Of a stretch of 64,000 bases of DNA, positions 24,530 through 32,144 are shown one piece after another. Position 1 is the stretch's first letter; each line of letters opens with the position of its first letter. The DNA lies in assembly GCF_011174675.1 (NCBI RefSeq), contig NZ_JAANIG010000017.1, forward strand, positions 23,042 to 87,041. The letters run 5' to 3'. The position numbers and the translations under genes were made by a program. The notes below the pieces were generated by a model. That model was not told where the DNA came from and did no database searches. It saw only the letters and a list, made by a program, of their open reading frames with translations. Origin of the DNA: Perlabentimonas gracilis. Lineage in GTDB: Bacteria > Bacteroidota > Bacteroidia > Bacteroidales > Tenuifilaceae.

Positions 24530-25381
24530 TTAATTTAATGTGATACTTTGGTTATTGCTCTGAATGTGAGTTGGGTAAACTCCCATAACCCATAGCTGCG
24601 ATACCTGCTTCGAAAGCCAAATCATCGACCTACGGGCATGCTCCATACTCCGATAACATAAGTCGGCGTGGAAGATATACTCCCATGCCGACCCAACCAT
24701 TGGTAGTGAGTGAAGCATTGTAAGATTTACCCCCTCATTGGCTAAGGGCGATAAAAGTGCTGCAAGTCCGCCCGGAGTATGCTTTGCCGTGAATGCAATG
24801 GTGGCCTTTATTGCACTATTTTTGGCAAATGGGCTGTCAACCGGACTAATAACCAAAAACCTAGTGAAATTCACCTTGTTGGTTTCAATTGATGGTGCAA
24901 GAACCTCTAAACCATAAAGCGAGGCAGCTAGGCTACTGCCGATAGTTCCCACTCCTACAAGGTTATTTTGTGCAATAACCCTTGCGCTAAGCGCAGTGTC
25001 AACGCTCTCAACAAGCTCAATATTTGGGAACGATTGAAAGAATGGTTTACACTGCGCAATGGCCATATTGTGCGATTCCACCCTATGCAAATCGAAAATG
25101 GATTGGTTTGGCAAAGCCATTAGGTTTTGCGATATCCTGAGGTAAACCTCTCCAATAACGTTTAGCCCCGATTCGCGCAGTAGAACAAAATTGGGGAGAA
25201 TACATCCCACAAGTGAATTCTCAACGGCCATTACGCCGTACTTGGCTTTCCCGTTCTTAACCGACTCAACTAGTAGTTCAAACGTTTCGCACTCAGCTAA
25301 GCTTATTCCTTTACCAAAATAGTTTTCGGCTGCTTCCTGGTGGAATGCTCCCTGATACCCTTGAATTGCAATTCTTTTCAT
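24530..25381 (-). CDS. pheA: Prephenate dehydratase with ACT domain
   Basis: 283 residues. Converts prephenate to phenylpyruvate. The catalytic part has IQGYQGAFHQEAAENYFG, YGVMAVENSLVGCILPNF, VESHNMAIAQCKPF and the Thr-Arg-Phe motif in VNFTRFLVISP. From about residue 195 there is an ACT domain (TPGGLAALLSPLANEGVNLT then LHSLPMVGSAWEYIFHADL) that would bind phenylalanine for feedback. No chorismate mutase domain is attached; that activity is fused to the DAHP synthase two genes downstream. It is the first structural gene after the tandem attenuators, 14 bases from the second terminator's T-run. Confidence 0.94.
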   Translation of the reverse strand: MKRIAIQGYQGAFHQEAAENYFGKGISLAECETFELLVESVKNGKAKYGVMAVENSLVGCILPNFVLLRESGLNVIGEVYLRISQNLMALPNQSIFDLHRVESHNMAIAQCKPFFQSFPNIELVESVDTALSARVIAQNNLVGVGTIGSSLAASLYGLEVLAPSIETNKVNFTRFLVISPVDSPFAKNSAIKATIAFTAKHTPGGLAALLSPLANEGVNLTMLHSLPMVGSAWEYIFHADLCYRSMEHARRSMIWLSKQVSQLWVMGVYPTHIQSNNQSITLN

Positions 25382-25394
25382 AGCATACTTAAAT

Positions 25395-25421
25395 AAAAAA
25401 GGCTCCCGTTCTGGGAGCCTT
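25395..25421 (-). terminator. Terminator of the pheA-proximal attenuator
   Basis: A 9-bp perfect stem, AAGGCTCCC (plus strand 25399-25407) with GGGAGCCTT (25413-25421), and loop GTTCT. On the minus strand it is followed by six T residues and then by the pheA ATG at 25381. Confidence 0.88.
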
Positions 25422-25450
25422 ATCTGTTAAACCTTATTTTTATTGTTGAT

Positions 25451-25534
25451 TTATGCACACAGATATTTTGGCTCCCAATTGCTTTGGTAGAAGTAAAAGT
25501 AGAAGCCAAAATATGAATTGCTGAAAGTGTGCAT
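25451..25534 (-). CDS. Leader peptide rich in Phe and Tyr (attenuator of pheA)
   Basis: A 27-residue frame from ATG at 25534 to TAA at 25451. It begins MHTFSNSY, continues FGFYFYFYQSNW and ends EPKYLCA. Five Phe and five Tyr, eight of them in nine successive positions apart from one Gly (YFGFYFYFY), are far more than chance. The NWEP codons overlap the copy of the terminator arm. It serves as a sensor for Phe/Tyr tRNA charging rather than as a functional protein. Confidence 0.88.
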   Translation of the reverse strand: MHTFSNSYFGFYFYFYQSNWEPKYLCA

Positions 25535-25569
25535 TTTGTTATTTGTTTCTTTTAGTTCCGATTAAAACG

Positions 25570-25595
25570 AAAAAAGCCCCGCTTGTACGGGGCTT
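25570..25595 (-). terminator. Terminator of the distal attenuator
   Basis: An 8-bp perfect stem, AAGCCCCG (plus strand 25574-25581) with CGGGGCTT (25588-25595), and loop CTTGTA. On the minus strand the stem is followed by six T residues. It lies 36 bases upstream of the start of the second leader peptide. Confidence 0.87.
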
Positions 25596-25643
25596 GTCAG
25601 TATTTTATGGTTTTATTCTCTGTTTTATTAGTCCATACCACTG

Positions 25644-25706
25644 CTAAGCCCCTTTATTGCTAAAGAAGTAAAAGTAATAGCTGTAATATGAGCGAGTGTT
25701 GTTCAT
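25644..25706 (-). CDS. Leader peptide rich in Tyr and Phe (first attenuator of the phe/tyr/aro operon)
   Basis: A 20-residue frame from ATG at 25706 to TAG at 25644: MNNTRS, then YYSYYFYFF, then SNKGA. Five Tyr and three Phe in nine successive codons mark it as an aromatic amino acid leader peptide. The NKGA codons and the stop overlap the antiterminator arm. Compared with the second leader, Tyr is more prominent, so the pair may respond to different balances of Tyr and Phe. Confidence 0.87.
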   Translation of the reverse strand: MNNTRSYYSYYFYFFSNKGA

Positions 25707-25719
25707 CTTCAATATTTTT

Positions 25720-25729
25720 TGCAATGATA
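25720..25729 (-). promoter_or_regulatory. TATCATTGCA element upstream of the first Phe/Tyr leader
   Basis: The 10-mer TATCATTGCA on the minus strand lies 13 bases before the leader ATG. The same 10-mer lies 12 bases before the trp leader ATG (33723-33732). TATCATTG differs at one position from the Bacteroidota -7 consensus TAnnTTTG, so it could be the promoter -7 box, but the very short distance to the ATG argues for a leader or operator role instead. Confidence 0.4.
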
Positions 25730-25828
25730 GCTGTTTTATGCGAATTATAGTACGTTCAATAGAACAAAAATTAATATTTAACATTAAATTATTTTTACTA
25801 TTCGTTTATATTTCATAATATCAATACT

Positions 25829-26863
25829 TTATGTAGTTTTAGAATTTTCTTGGAATAACATTTTTCTAAAGTTCCTTGTCTGCTTTAGCCTGTCGATGGA
25901 TCGTTTTGCCTCCGGAAAATTAAGTGTTTGTTGTCCATCCGAGAAGGCTTTTTCAGGAATAGGATGTATTTCCATTAGAACGCCATCGGCACCTGCCATA
26001 ACCGATGATAGAGCCATGGTCTCTACGTGCTCTCGAATACCTATGCCGTGCGATGGATCGCAGAACACGGGTAAATGACTTTTCTCCTTCAGTAAAGGAA
26101 TGGCATTGAGGTCGAGGGTGTTTCGGTACATCTTCTCAAAGGTTCTTATTCCCCTTTCGCACAGAATAATATTCTCGTTGCCATTGCAGAATATGTACTC
26201 TGCTGCCGCCAGAAATTCTGAAATTGTACTCGACATACCTCTTTTAAGTAGTATGGGTTTGTCTAATCTCCCCAGTGCATCGAGAAGGTTATAGTTTTGC
26301 GCATTGCGTGTACCAACCTGAAAGATATCAACGTAGGGGTACATCTCTTCAATCTGCGAAACCTGCATCACCTCCGTAACCACTTTTATTCCTCTAGTCT
26401 TGCATTGATGAGAGAAAAATTTTAGTCCTTCAATACCCAACCCACGGAATGCATAAGGGGAACTGCGAGGTTTGAAAATGCCTCCTCGCATCAGCTTTAC
26501 ATCATTCTCGCTCAGGAAATTCACTATTTCCTCTACCTGCTCCTCACTTTCAATGGCGCAGGGACCAAGGGTAAGGGTTAGATTATCGCGTGATATGGTT
26601 ATTTCATCACCCAAATCAATAGCTGTATCATTTACCCTCCATTGCCTTGATACCAGTTTGCTTTCATCATCAACAATATGCACATCTTTTACTCCATCAA
26701 GTTTGCCAATGGTTCTTATATCAACCTCTGCTTTGCCTAAACAGATTAGGTAGTGAGCATTGTTGGTTACCACTTGATTGGGTTTGAGCCCAACCGATTT
26801 AATGTGGTCAATTAGTTCATTTGCCTTATCCTCTGAGCAGGTGTTATTTAGTTGTATTAGCAT
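25829..26863 (-). CDS. aroF: 3-deoxy-7-phosphoheptulonate synthase, I-beta type with N-terminal regulatory domain
   Basis: 344 residues. The N-terminal ~85 residues (MLIQLNNTCSEDKANELIDH, then VVTNNAHYLICLG and DGVKDVHIVDDES) form the ferredoxin-like regulatory domain known from Thermotoga-type DAHP synthases. The catalytic part has LTLGPCAIESEEQVEEIVNF, RGGIFKPRSSPYAFRGLG, DIFQVGTRNAQNY, LKRGMSSTISEF, CDPSHGIGIREHV and MEIHPIPEKAFSDGQQ. It is the last gene of the trp operon, 6 bases after trpA, so its supply of DAHP is tied to tryptophan demand. A second, chorismate-mutase-fused isoenzyme belongs to the phe/tyr operon. Confidence 0.94.
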   Translation of the reverse strand: MLIQLNNTCSEDKANELIDHIKSVGLKPNQVVTNNAHYLICLGKAEVDIRTIGKLDGVKDVHIVDDESKLVSRQWRVNDTAIDLGDEITISRDNLTLTLGPCAIESEEQVEEIVNFLSENDVKLMRGGIFKPRSSPYAFRGLGIEGLKFFSHQCKTRGIKVVTEVMQVSQIEEMYPYVDIFQVGTRNAQNYNLLDALGRLDKPILLKRGMSSTISEFLAAAEYIFCNGNENIILCERGIRTFEKMYRNTLDLNAIPLLKEKSHLPVFCDPSHGIGIREHVETMALSSVMAGADGVLMEIHPIPEKAFSDGQQTLNFPEAKRSIDRLKQTRNFRKMLFQENSKTT

Positions 26864-26869
26864 TTTACT

Positions 26870-27631
26870 CTATTGTTTTATTCCCAAGTTTCTGAAAAAA
26901 AGATCTATGTCTGAATCTAATGTTTTTTCACCTTTAAGGGAGTTGATAAATGCAGTGCCTATTATTGCCCCTTGGGCATAGGTGTGCGCAAAGTCGATGG
27001 TTTGCCTGTTGTGTATTCCAAAACCAACAATTACTGGGTTTTGTAGGTTGAGGTTTTTTAGCCGGGTAAGGTAATCGCTTTGCTTTTGCGAAAACAACCC
27101 CTGCGATCCGGTTATGGCATAAGTACTTACTGCATATATAAAGGGCGACGAGAGCTCATCAATTTCCCTAACCCTATCATCAGTTGTGTTGGGCGTTACA
27201 AGGAAAACCATTCCCAGCTTATGCTTCTCGCAGATTGATTTAAACGATTTTCGGTAGTAATCCAAGGGCATATCGGGGACAATTAGGCCGCTTACCCCAA
27301 CTTTGCTTGCCCTTTGGGCAAATCTTTCTAGCCCATATTGCAGAATGGGATTTAGGTAGCCCATAAGCATAATTGGCCTGCTAAAAACTGATCTTGCCTC
27401 GTGAAGTTGACCGAATAGTTTATCAATGGTCATTCCATTGGCAATGGCCTTTGCGCTTGATTGCTGAATCACTGGTCCATCGGCCATTGGGTCGGAGTAG
27501 GGCATACCCACCTCCACCATATCTACCCCATTACGTTCAAGCGCTTTCAAAATTGGAATAGTGCTATTTAACGAAGGGTATCCAGCGGTAAAGTAAACCG
27601 AAAGGATTTTTGATTTTTTTTGAAGTTTCAT
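26870..27631 (-). CDS. trpA: Tryptophan synthase alpha subunit
   Basis: 253 residues. Cleaves indole-3-glycerol phosphate to indole and glyceraldehyde-3-phosphate, partner of TrpB. Evidence: YFTAGYPSLNSTIPIL, the catalytic Glu in MVEVGMPYSDPMADGPVIQQ, LMGYLNPILQYGLERF, GLIVPDMPLD with the catalytic Asp, FLVTPNTTDDRV, and VGFGIHNRQTI with GAIIGTAFIN. It is separated from trpB by a 275-base repeat-containing gap, unusual because trpB-trpA pairs are normally tightly linked. Confidence 0.95.
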   Translation of the reverse strand: MKLQKKSKILSVYFTAGYPSLNSTIPILKALERNGVDMVEVGMPYSDPMADGPVIQQSSAKAIANGMTIDKLFGQLHEARSVFSRPIMLMGYLNPILQYGLERFAQRASKVGVSGLIVPDMPLDYYRKSFKSICEKHKLGMVFLVTPNTTDDRVREIDELSSPFIYAVSTYAITGSQGLFSQKQSDYLTRLKNLNLQNPVIVGFGIHNRQTIDFAHTYAQGAIIGTAFINSLKGEKTLDSDIDLFFRNLGIKQ

Positions 27632-27906
27632 ACCTTATTCTTTTTTTCAACACTGAGACACAGAGTTTTTTTGGGTTGATTGTTGAGGGATCCTGTTTTA
27701 GGTTTAAACGCTAAGTCGCTAGGGCGCAAAGGCAAAATGCTCATAGGTAACAGTGTCCATTTGTCTTTAATTCGTTATTCACCATTCGATATTCCGTATA
27801 ACTTCAATTTTACGACCTCAAACTTCTCTCCTCAACCTTTGGTTTGTGAGATATACTCTCAACGCTTCTTAACTTATCTACTCCTCTGTGTCTCCGTGTC
27901 TCTGTG
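27632..27906. repeat. Repeat-bearing spacer between trpB and trpA
   Basis: This 275-base gap is bordered by an inverted pair, GAGACACAGAG (27655-27665) and CTCTGTGTCTC (27884-27894), the latter extending into CGTGTCTCTGTGTT. Inside is AACGCTAAGTCGCTAGGGCGCAAAGG, a low-complexity string of a kind common in intergenic Bacteroidota repeats. A 119-codon plus-strand frame here overlaps trpB antisense and is not credible. It may be a small mobile repeat that entered the trp operon. Confidence 0.5.
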
Positions 27907-29103
27907 TTATATATTTTCTCTAACGTTATTTAATTCCATCATATACTCCTCCATATCTTTATCGCCTCTGCCGGAGATGTTTACAACCACTATGTCGGTT
28001 GGGCTAAACTTCTCTTTCTTTAGCAGTGCCACGGCGTGAGCCGATTCCAATGCAGGGATTATTCCCTCGGTTTGGGCTAGCCAGTTGGCTGCCTCAATGG
28101 CTTCAATATCAGTTATGGGAACATACTTAGCTCGTTTGATTTTAGCCAAATGGGCATGTTGAGGACCAATTCCTGGATAGTCGAGTCCAGCTGAAATGGA
28201 GTGAGCCTCAGTAATCTGGCCGTCATTGGTTTGCATCAGGTAGGTATAGCACCCGTGGATTATACCCTCAGTTCCAGCGTTAATGGATGCTGCCGTCTCT
28301 CCTGAGTTTACCCCATTACCTGCCGCCTCAGCGGCAATTAGTTTAACAACTGGATTATCGATAAAATGATAGAATGCCCCAATTGAATTACTTCCACCTC
28401 CAACACAGGTAATTACTTGCGTGGGTGCATCAGTGTTTTCAAAGTGCTTAATCTGCTCAATTATCTCGGCGCTTATCACCGACTGAAACTGCGCCACCAT
28501 ATCGGGGTAGGGGTGCGGCCCAATGGTTGACCCAATAAGGTAGTAGGTGTCGTTAGGATTGGCTATCCAGTAGCGAATAGCTTCGTTGGTGGCATCTTTT
28601 AAGGTTTGGCTACCCGATTCAACGGGTATAACCTCTGCGCCAAGCATTTTCATTCGGAAAACATTTGGTTGTTGGCGACTAACATCCTTCTTACCCATAA
28701 ATACCTTGCAGGGTAAACCTAGCAATGAGCAAACCGTTGCCGTAGCCACGCCGTGCTGTCCAGCACCCGTTTCGGCAATGATGTATTTCTTGCCAAGCAT
28801 TTTGGCCATAAGTATTTGTCCAACCACGTTATTAAGCTTGTGCGAGCCAGTGTGGCATAAATCTTCACGTTTCAAGTAAATCTTAGCGCCTACTTCATTG
28901 CTTAAGTTTTTAGCTGGTGTTAATGGAGTTGGTCGGCCAACGTAGTTTTTAAGTAAGTTTTGAAACTGACTTTTAAACTCATCTGAGTTGATAATTCTTT
29001 GGTAATTATCAGTAAGTTCCTTTACGTTGGGGTAAAGCATTTCTGGAATGAATGCACCGCCAAAATCACCATAAAAGCCGTTAATGTCTGGTTTTAAAAT
29101 CAT
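27907..29103 (-). CDS. trpB: Tryptophan synthase beta subunit
   Basis: 398 residues. Condenses indole with serine using pyridoxal phosphate. Evidence: GDFGGAFIPEMLYPNVKEL, GRPTPLTPAKNLS, the PLP-binding Lys in CHTGSHKLNNVVGQ, AETGAGQHGVATATVC, the phosphate-binding CVGGGSNSIGAF, SISAGLDYPGIGPQHA and NISGRGDKDMEEY. The length matches TrpB1-type enzymes. The start overlaps the trpF stop (ATGA), showing translational coupling. Confidence 0.96.
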   Translation of the reverse strand: MILKPDINGFYGDFGGAFIPEMLYPNVKELTDNYQRIINSDEFKSQFQNLLKNYVGRPTPLTPAKNLSNEVGAKIYLKREDLCHTGSHKLNNVVGQILMAKMLGKKYIIAETGAGQHGVATATVCSLLGLPCKVFMGKKDVSRQQPNVFRMKMLGAEVIPVESGSQTLKDATNEAIRYWIANPNDTYYLIGSTIGPHPYPDMVAQFQSVISAEIIEQIKHFENTDAPTQVITCVGGGSNSIGAFYHFIDNPVVKLIAAEAAGNGVNSGETAASINAGTEGIIHGCYTYLMQTNDGQITEAHSISAGLDYPGIGPQHAHLAKIKRAKYVPITDIEAIEAANWLAQTEGIIPALESAHAVALLKKEKFSPTDIVVVNISGRGDKDMEEYMMELNNVRENI

Positions 29104-29726
29104 TGGTTTAGCTTTTTTAGAAATCTTTTTAAACTATCAATATCCTTTATTCCGGGTTCTGTTTCGAATCGGCTATTTATGTCGACTCCTATGCATTCTG
29201 GTAGGTTCAGTGATTTAATATACTCCGAGTCCTCAGAGCCGATTCCACCTGCCAGTAAGTATGGAGTACTCAGAGAGTAATCCTCTAAAATGGAGTGTTT
29301 AAACTTATATCCATTGCCTCCTGCCAGTTTACCATCGGTATCGAATAGGAAATGATCAACCTTGCCCTCGTATTCTTTAAGCTGATAGACGGGAAGGCTA
29401 TCCCAAACCTTGAATGCTTTTATCACCCTAGCAAAATCTTTTGCCTTATTGCAGTACGATGGACTTTCTGAGCCGTGGAGCTGTACTGTATCAAAACCAT
29501 ATTGCTGAACTAGTTTTTTAAGTTGATCAAGTTGCAAATCAACAGTTACCAGTACATTGCTAATCTCCTTGGGAATTTTTTCGAGATTAAGGGAGTTTAT
29601 ATCTTTTGATACATCCCTGGGGGATGATGGGTGGACAATAAAACCCATAAGGCTGGGTTTAAGCATTGCCACCTGCTCAATATTTACCTGATTGGTATTT
29701 CCGCAAATCTTAATCAGCATACTCAT
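29100..29726 (-). CDS. trpF: Phosphoribosylanthranilate isomerase
   Basis: 208 residues from the ATG at 29726 (MSMLIKICGNTNQ); an ATG at 29720 is equally possible. Isomerises phosphoribosylanthranilate to CdRP. Motifs are KICGNTNQVNIEQV with the catalytic Cys, LMGFIVHPSSPRDV, DTVQLHGSES, HFLFDTDGKLAGGNGYKF with the catalytic Asp, YLLAGGIGSED and GVDINSRFETEPGIKD. The frame is open further upstream inside trpC, but the family starts at (M)KICG. It overlaps trpC by 17 bases and trpB by 4. Confidence 0.94.
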   Translation of the reverse strand: MSMLIKICGNTNQVNIEQVAMLKPSLMGFIVHPSSPRDVSKDINSLNLEKIPKEISNVLVTVDLQLDQLKKLVQQYGFDTVQLHGSESPSYCNKAKDFARVIKAFKVWDSLPVYQLKEYEGKVDHFLFDTDGKLAGGNGYKFKHSILEDYSLSTPYLLAGGIGSEDSEYIKSLNLPECIGVDINSRFETEPGIKDIDSLKRFLKKLNQ

Positions 29727-30510
29727 TCGCTTTAATGCTTTTAATAAAATTGGAGAGTGCCTTGCCCGGATTTGCCTCACGCATAAACCTTTCGTCTATT
29801 AGGAATCCGCTAAATCCAGCATTTTTAAATAAACGATAATCGGATATTGAACTTATGCCGCTTTCTGCTACAGCACAGATTCCTGTGGGTAGCTGTTCCA
29901 TCGTTTTTAAGGTATGCTCAAGACTAACCTCAAACGATTTAAGGTTTCGACTATTGATACCCACAATTTTAGCATCGGCGGGAAGTTTTACTATGCTTTC
30001 GGCAGCGTGTACCTCGAAAAGAACTTCAAGCCCAAGGCTTTGGGCTGTTGCGTAATAGGATGTCATTTCCTTTTCTGACAAAACTTCTGCAATAAGCAGA
30101 ATGGCATCGGCACCAATGCTCTTTGCTTCATATATTTGGTAAGGGTCAACAATAAAATCCTTTCTGAGGATTGGACAATAGTTATACTTTCGCGCATTGG
30201 TTAAATCATCGTTGCTGCCACCAAAAAATTTGTTATCTGTTAGCACCGACAATGCCGATGCACCAGCTCTCATATAGTTAGTACAAACTTTCTCGGGTTT
30301 GGCGTATTGGTTAATCATCCCTTTGGATGGCGACATACGCTTGAACTCGGCAATAATACCGTAAAGGTCATCTCGCTCAATATACCATTGCAGCGATACG
30401 GTATCTGTTTTGAAGAAAATGCTCTGCTCCAGGAATTTAATGGGGTATATTTCCTTCTTGAGCGATACCTCATTGCGCTTATGTGTAATTATGGTTTCGA
30501 GGATATTCAT
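29710..30510 (-). CDS. trpC: Indole-3-glycerol-phosphate synthase
   Basis: 266 residues. Closes the indole ring from CdRP. Motifs are the N-terminal ILETIITHKRNEVSLKKE, IIAEFKRMSPSKGMIN with the catalytic Lys, ASALSVLTDNKFFGGS, LRKDFIVDPYQIYEAKSIGA with another Lys, LFEVHAAESI, VGINSRNLKSFEV and AVAESGISSISDYRL. It is a stand-alone enzyme, not fused to TrpF. It overlaps trpD by 4 bases (ATGA). Confidence 0.95.
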   Translation of the reverse strand: MNILETIITHKRNEVSLKKEIYPIKFLEQSIFFKTDTVSLQWYIERDDLYGIIAEFKRMSPSKGMINQYAKPEKVCTNYMRAGASALSVLTDNKFFGGSNDDLTNARKYNYCPILRKDFIVDPYQIYEAKSIGADAILLIAEVLSEKEMTSYYATAQSLGLEVLFEVHAAESIVKLPADAKIVGINSRNLKSFEVSLEHTLKTMEQLPTGICAVAESGISSISDYRLFKNAGFSGFLIDERFMREANPGKALSNFIKSIKANEYAD

Positions 30511-31499
30511 TTCTGTAGATCGATTAAAGTTTTAAAACATCTATAGGCACTACCCGATTCCAACGAATCCTTGGCAGCACTTACAGCATCTTTTATTTCA
30601 TATAACCCTTTATAGCAAGCAATTGCAAGTGCACTATTGGCTATAACGGCATTGTTTTGAGCAACGGTACCTTCTCCCTTGAGAACATTAATAAATATGT
30701 TTGCAGCATCCTCAACGGAATCGCCGCCGTGAAGGGATTGTTGTGTCAGGGTTTCGAACCCAAAATCGGCAGGAGATAAAATATCTTCGCCCATATTTGA
30801 AAAGATCTTAACCTCAGAGGTTAACGACACCTCATCGTAACCATCAACGCTATGAACAACCATATACCCTTCGTGATTTTTCTGCAAAAGGTAGTTGTAA
30901 AGCCTAGCAACCTCAAGGTTATAAACCCCGCTAACCTGATATTTGGGTCGCGCAGGGTTAACTAGTGGACCAAGGATATTGAAAATTGTTTTAATTCCCA
31001 GCTGCTTCCTTACAGGTTCAACCGCTTTTAGTGCAGGGTGGAATAGTGGGGCGTGAAGAAAAGTAAGCCCTGCTTTATTCATTTCGTTCCTTAGCTTGTC
31101 ATTGCTATTGGAGAACTTATAGCCAAAATACTCCATCACGTTAGATGAGCCTGATATGGACGATAAGCCGTAGTTTCCGTGCTTTGCCACGGGTATGCCA
31201 GCACCAGCCACCACAAAAGCCGATAGTGTGGAAATATTAAATGTATTTTTCCCATCACCCCCAGTTCCACAGAGGTCAATTGTGGGTAAGTCGCCAAGAT
31301 CAACAGGCACAGCAAGGTCCAAAAGTATCTCGCGGAAACCCACAAGCTCATTGAGGCTGATGCTTCTGACCAGAAATAGGGTAAGCATTGCAGAAACCCG
31401 AGCATCGTTAATATCACCCTGGGCAATGCTACTCATAAGGTCCCTTGCCTCGTTTCTCGACAGTTCCTTTAGGTCGATTAGTTTTTTTAGCACTTCCAT
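30507..31499 (-). CDS. trpD: Anthranilate phosphoribosyltransferase
   Basis: 330 residues. Transfers phosphoribose from PRPP to anthranilate. The PRPP-binding CGTGGDGKNTFNISTLSAFV, VAKHGNYGLSSISGSSNVMEYFG, FLHAPLFHPALKAVEPVRKQ, FNILGPLVNPARP, VVHSVDGYDEVSLTSE and an AIANSALAIACYKG-like end are all present. It is not fused to TrpG. It overlaps trpC and lies 12 bases after trpG. Confidence 0.95.
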   Translation of the reverse strand: MEVLKKLIDLKELSRNEARDLMSSIAQGDINDARVSAMLTLFLVRSISLNELVGFREILLDLAVPVDLGDLPTIDLCGTGGDGKNTFNISTLSAFVVAGAGIPVAKHGNYGLSSISGSSNVMEYFGYKFSNSNDKLRNEMNKAGLTFLHAPLFHPALKAVEPVRKQLGIKTIFNILGPLVNPARPKYQVSGVYNLEVARLYNYLLQKNHEGYMVVHSVDGYDEVSLTSEVKIFSNMGEDILSPADFGFETLTQQSLHGGDSVEDAANIFINVLKGEGTVAQNNAVIANSALAIACYKGLYEIKDAVSAAKDSLESGSAYRCFKTLIDLQK

Positions 31500-31511
31500 T
31501 TTTATGTTGTT

Positions 31512-32093
31512 TTAGCTTTGTGTTCTTTTTAACCAGTTAAAGATTATCTGCTTGCCATCGGGGGTGAGTATTGACTCGGGATGGAACTGCAAGCCGCATA
31601 TATTAAATTTTGTATGGCTCAAAGCCATAATAAAACCCGATTTATCCGTGGCTTCAACTTTCAGATCATTAGGTAGTTGATTATTCGAAACAACCCACGA
31701 ATGGTATCTTCCCGCGCTTATACTTTCGGGTAATCCTTCAAACAGGTAATGTGTAGGTTGATTTATTTTGATTTCAGTGGCCACCCCGTGAAAAACCGAT
31801 TCTAGATTTTCGAGCTTGCCGCCAAACAATTCCCCAATAGCCTGCAGTCCAAGGCAAATTCCCAAAATTGGTTTCGATGCTTTGTAGGTTTTCAGAATTG
31901 ACATCAATTCTCCAGCATCTTTGGGTAATCCCGGACCCGGTGAGATAAGAATGCCGTCGTACTCTTCAATTTTCTCGATGGCGATTTTGTCGTTTCGATA
32001 CACATCAACCTTTGTGTTTGGGAACTCCCTCAGGTAGTGAACCAGATTGTATGTGAAAGAGTCGTAGTTGTCTATTACCAATATCTTGATCAT
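31512..32093 (-). CDS. trpG: Anthranilate synthase glutamine amidotransferase subunit
   Basis: 193 residues. Supplies ammonia from glutamine to TrpE. Class I GATase triad: Cys in ILGICLGLQAIGELFGG, His and Glu in CGLQFHPESILTPDG. Other typical parts are VIDNYDSFTYNLVHYLREF, DGILISPGPGLPKDAGE and GRYHSWVVSNN. It lies 12 bases upstream of trpD and 51 bases after trpE. A close paralogue is at 43475-44068. Confidence 0.94.
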   Translation of the reverse strand: MIKILVIDNYDSFTYNLVHYLREFPNTKVDVYRNDKIAIEKIEEYDGILISPGPGLPKDAGELMSILKTYKASKPILGICLGLQAIGELFGGKLENLESVFHGVATEIKINQPTHYLFEGLPESISAGRYHSWVVSNNQLPNDLKVEATDKSGFIMALSHTKFNICGLQFHPESILTPDGKQIIFNWLKRTQS

Positions 32094-32144
32094 TGCTTTT
32101 TATTTTTTTATTGTCGGAAAGACCTATTTGCCATTAATCATTAA

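Larger units (their letters stand above)
25395..25534 (-). promoter_or_regulatory. Second (pheA-proximal) Phe/Tyr attenuator
   Basis: On the minus strand a leader peptide (25534-25451) with alternating Phe/Tyr codons is followed by a terminator (25421-25395) 14 bases before pheA. The leader contains TTGGGAGCC (25478-25470), a copy of the terminator's 3' arm GGGAGCC, located just after the Phe/Tyr codons. It can pair with the terminator's 5' arm GGCTCCCA. A ribosome stalled for charged tRNA-Phe or tRNA-Tyr would leave this copy free, disrupting the terminator and allowing pheA expression. Confidence 0.88.
25570..25706 (-). promoter_or_regulatory. First (distal) Tyr/Phe attenuator
   Basis: A second complete attenuator upstream of the pheA-proximal one. 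The leader peptide (25706-25644) holds a Tyr/Phe run. Its last codons and stop contain GGGGCTT (25652-25646), a copy of the 3' arm of the terminator at 25595-25570, able to pair with that terminator's 5' arm AAGCCCC. The organisation matches the proximal attenuator, so the operon has two in series. The promoter is likely just upstream, near 25720-25770. Confidence 0.85.

Noticed and set aside
27680..28039. 119-codon plus-strand frame between trpB and trpA
   Set aside because: Half lies antisense to trpB and the rest is low-complexity repeat DNA.
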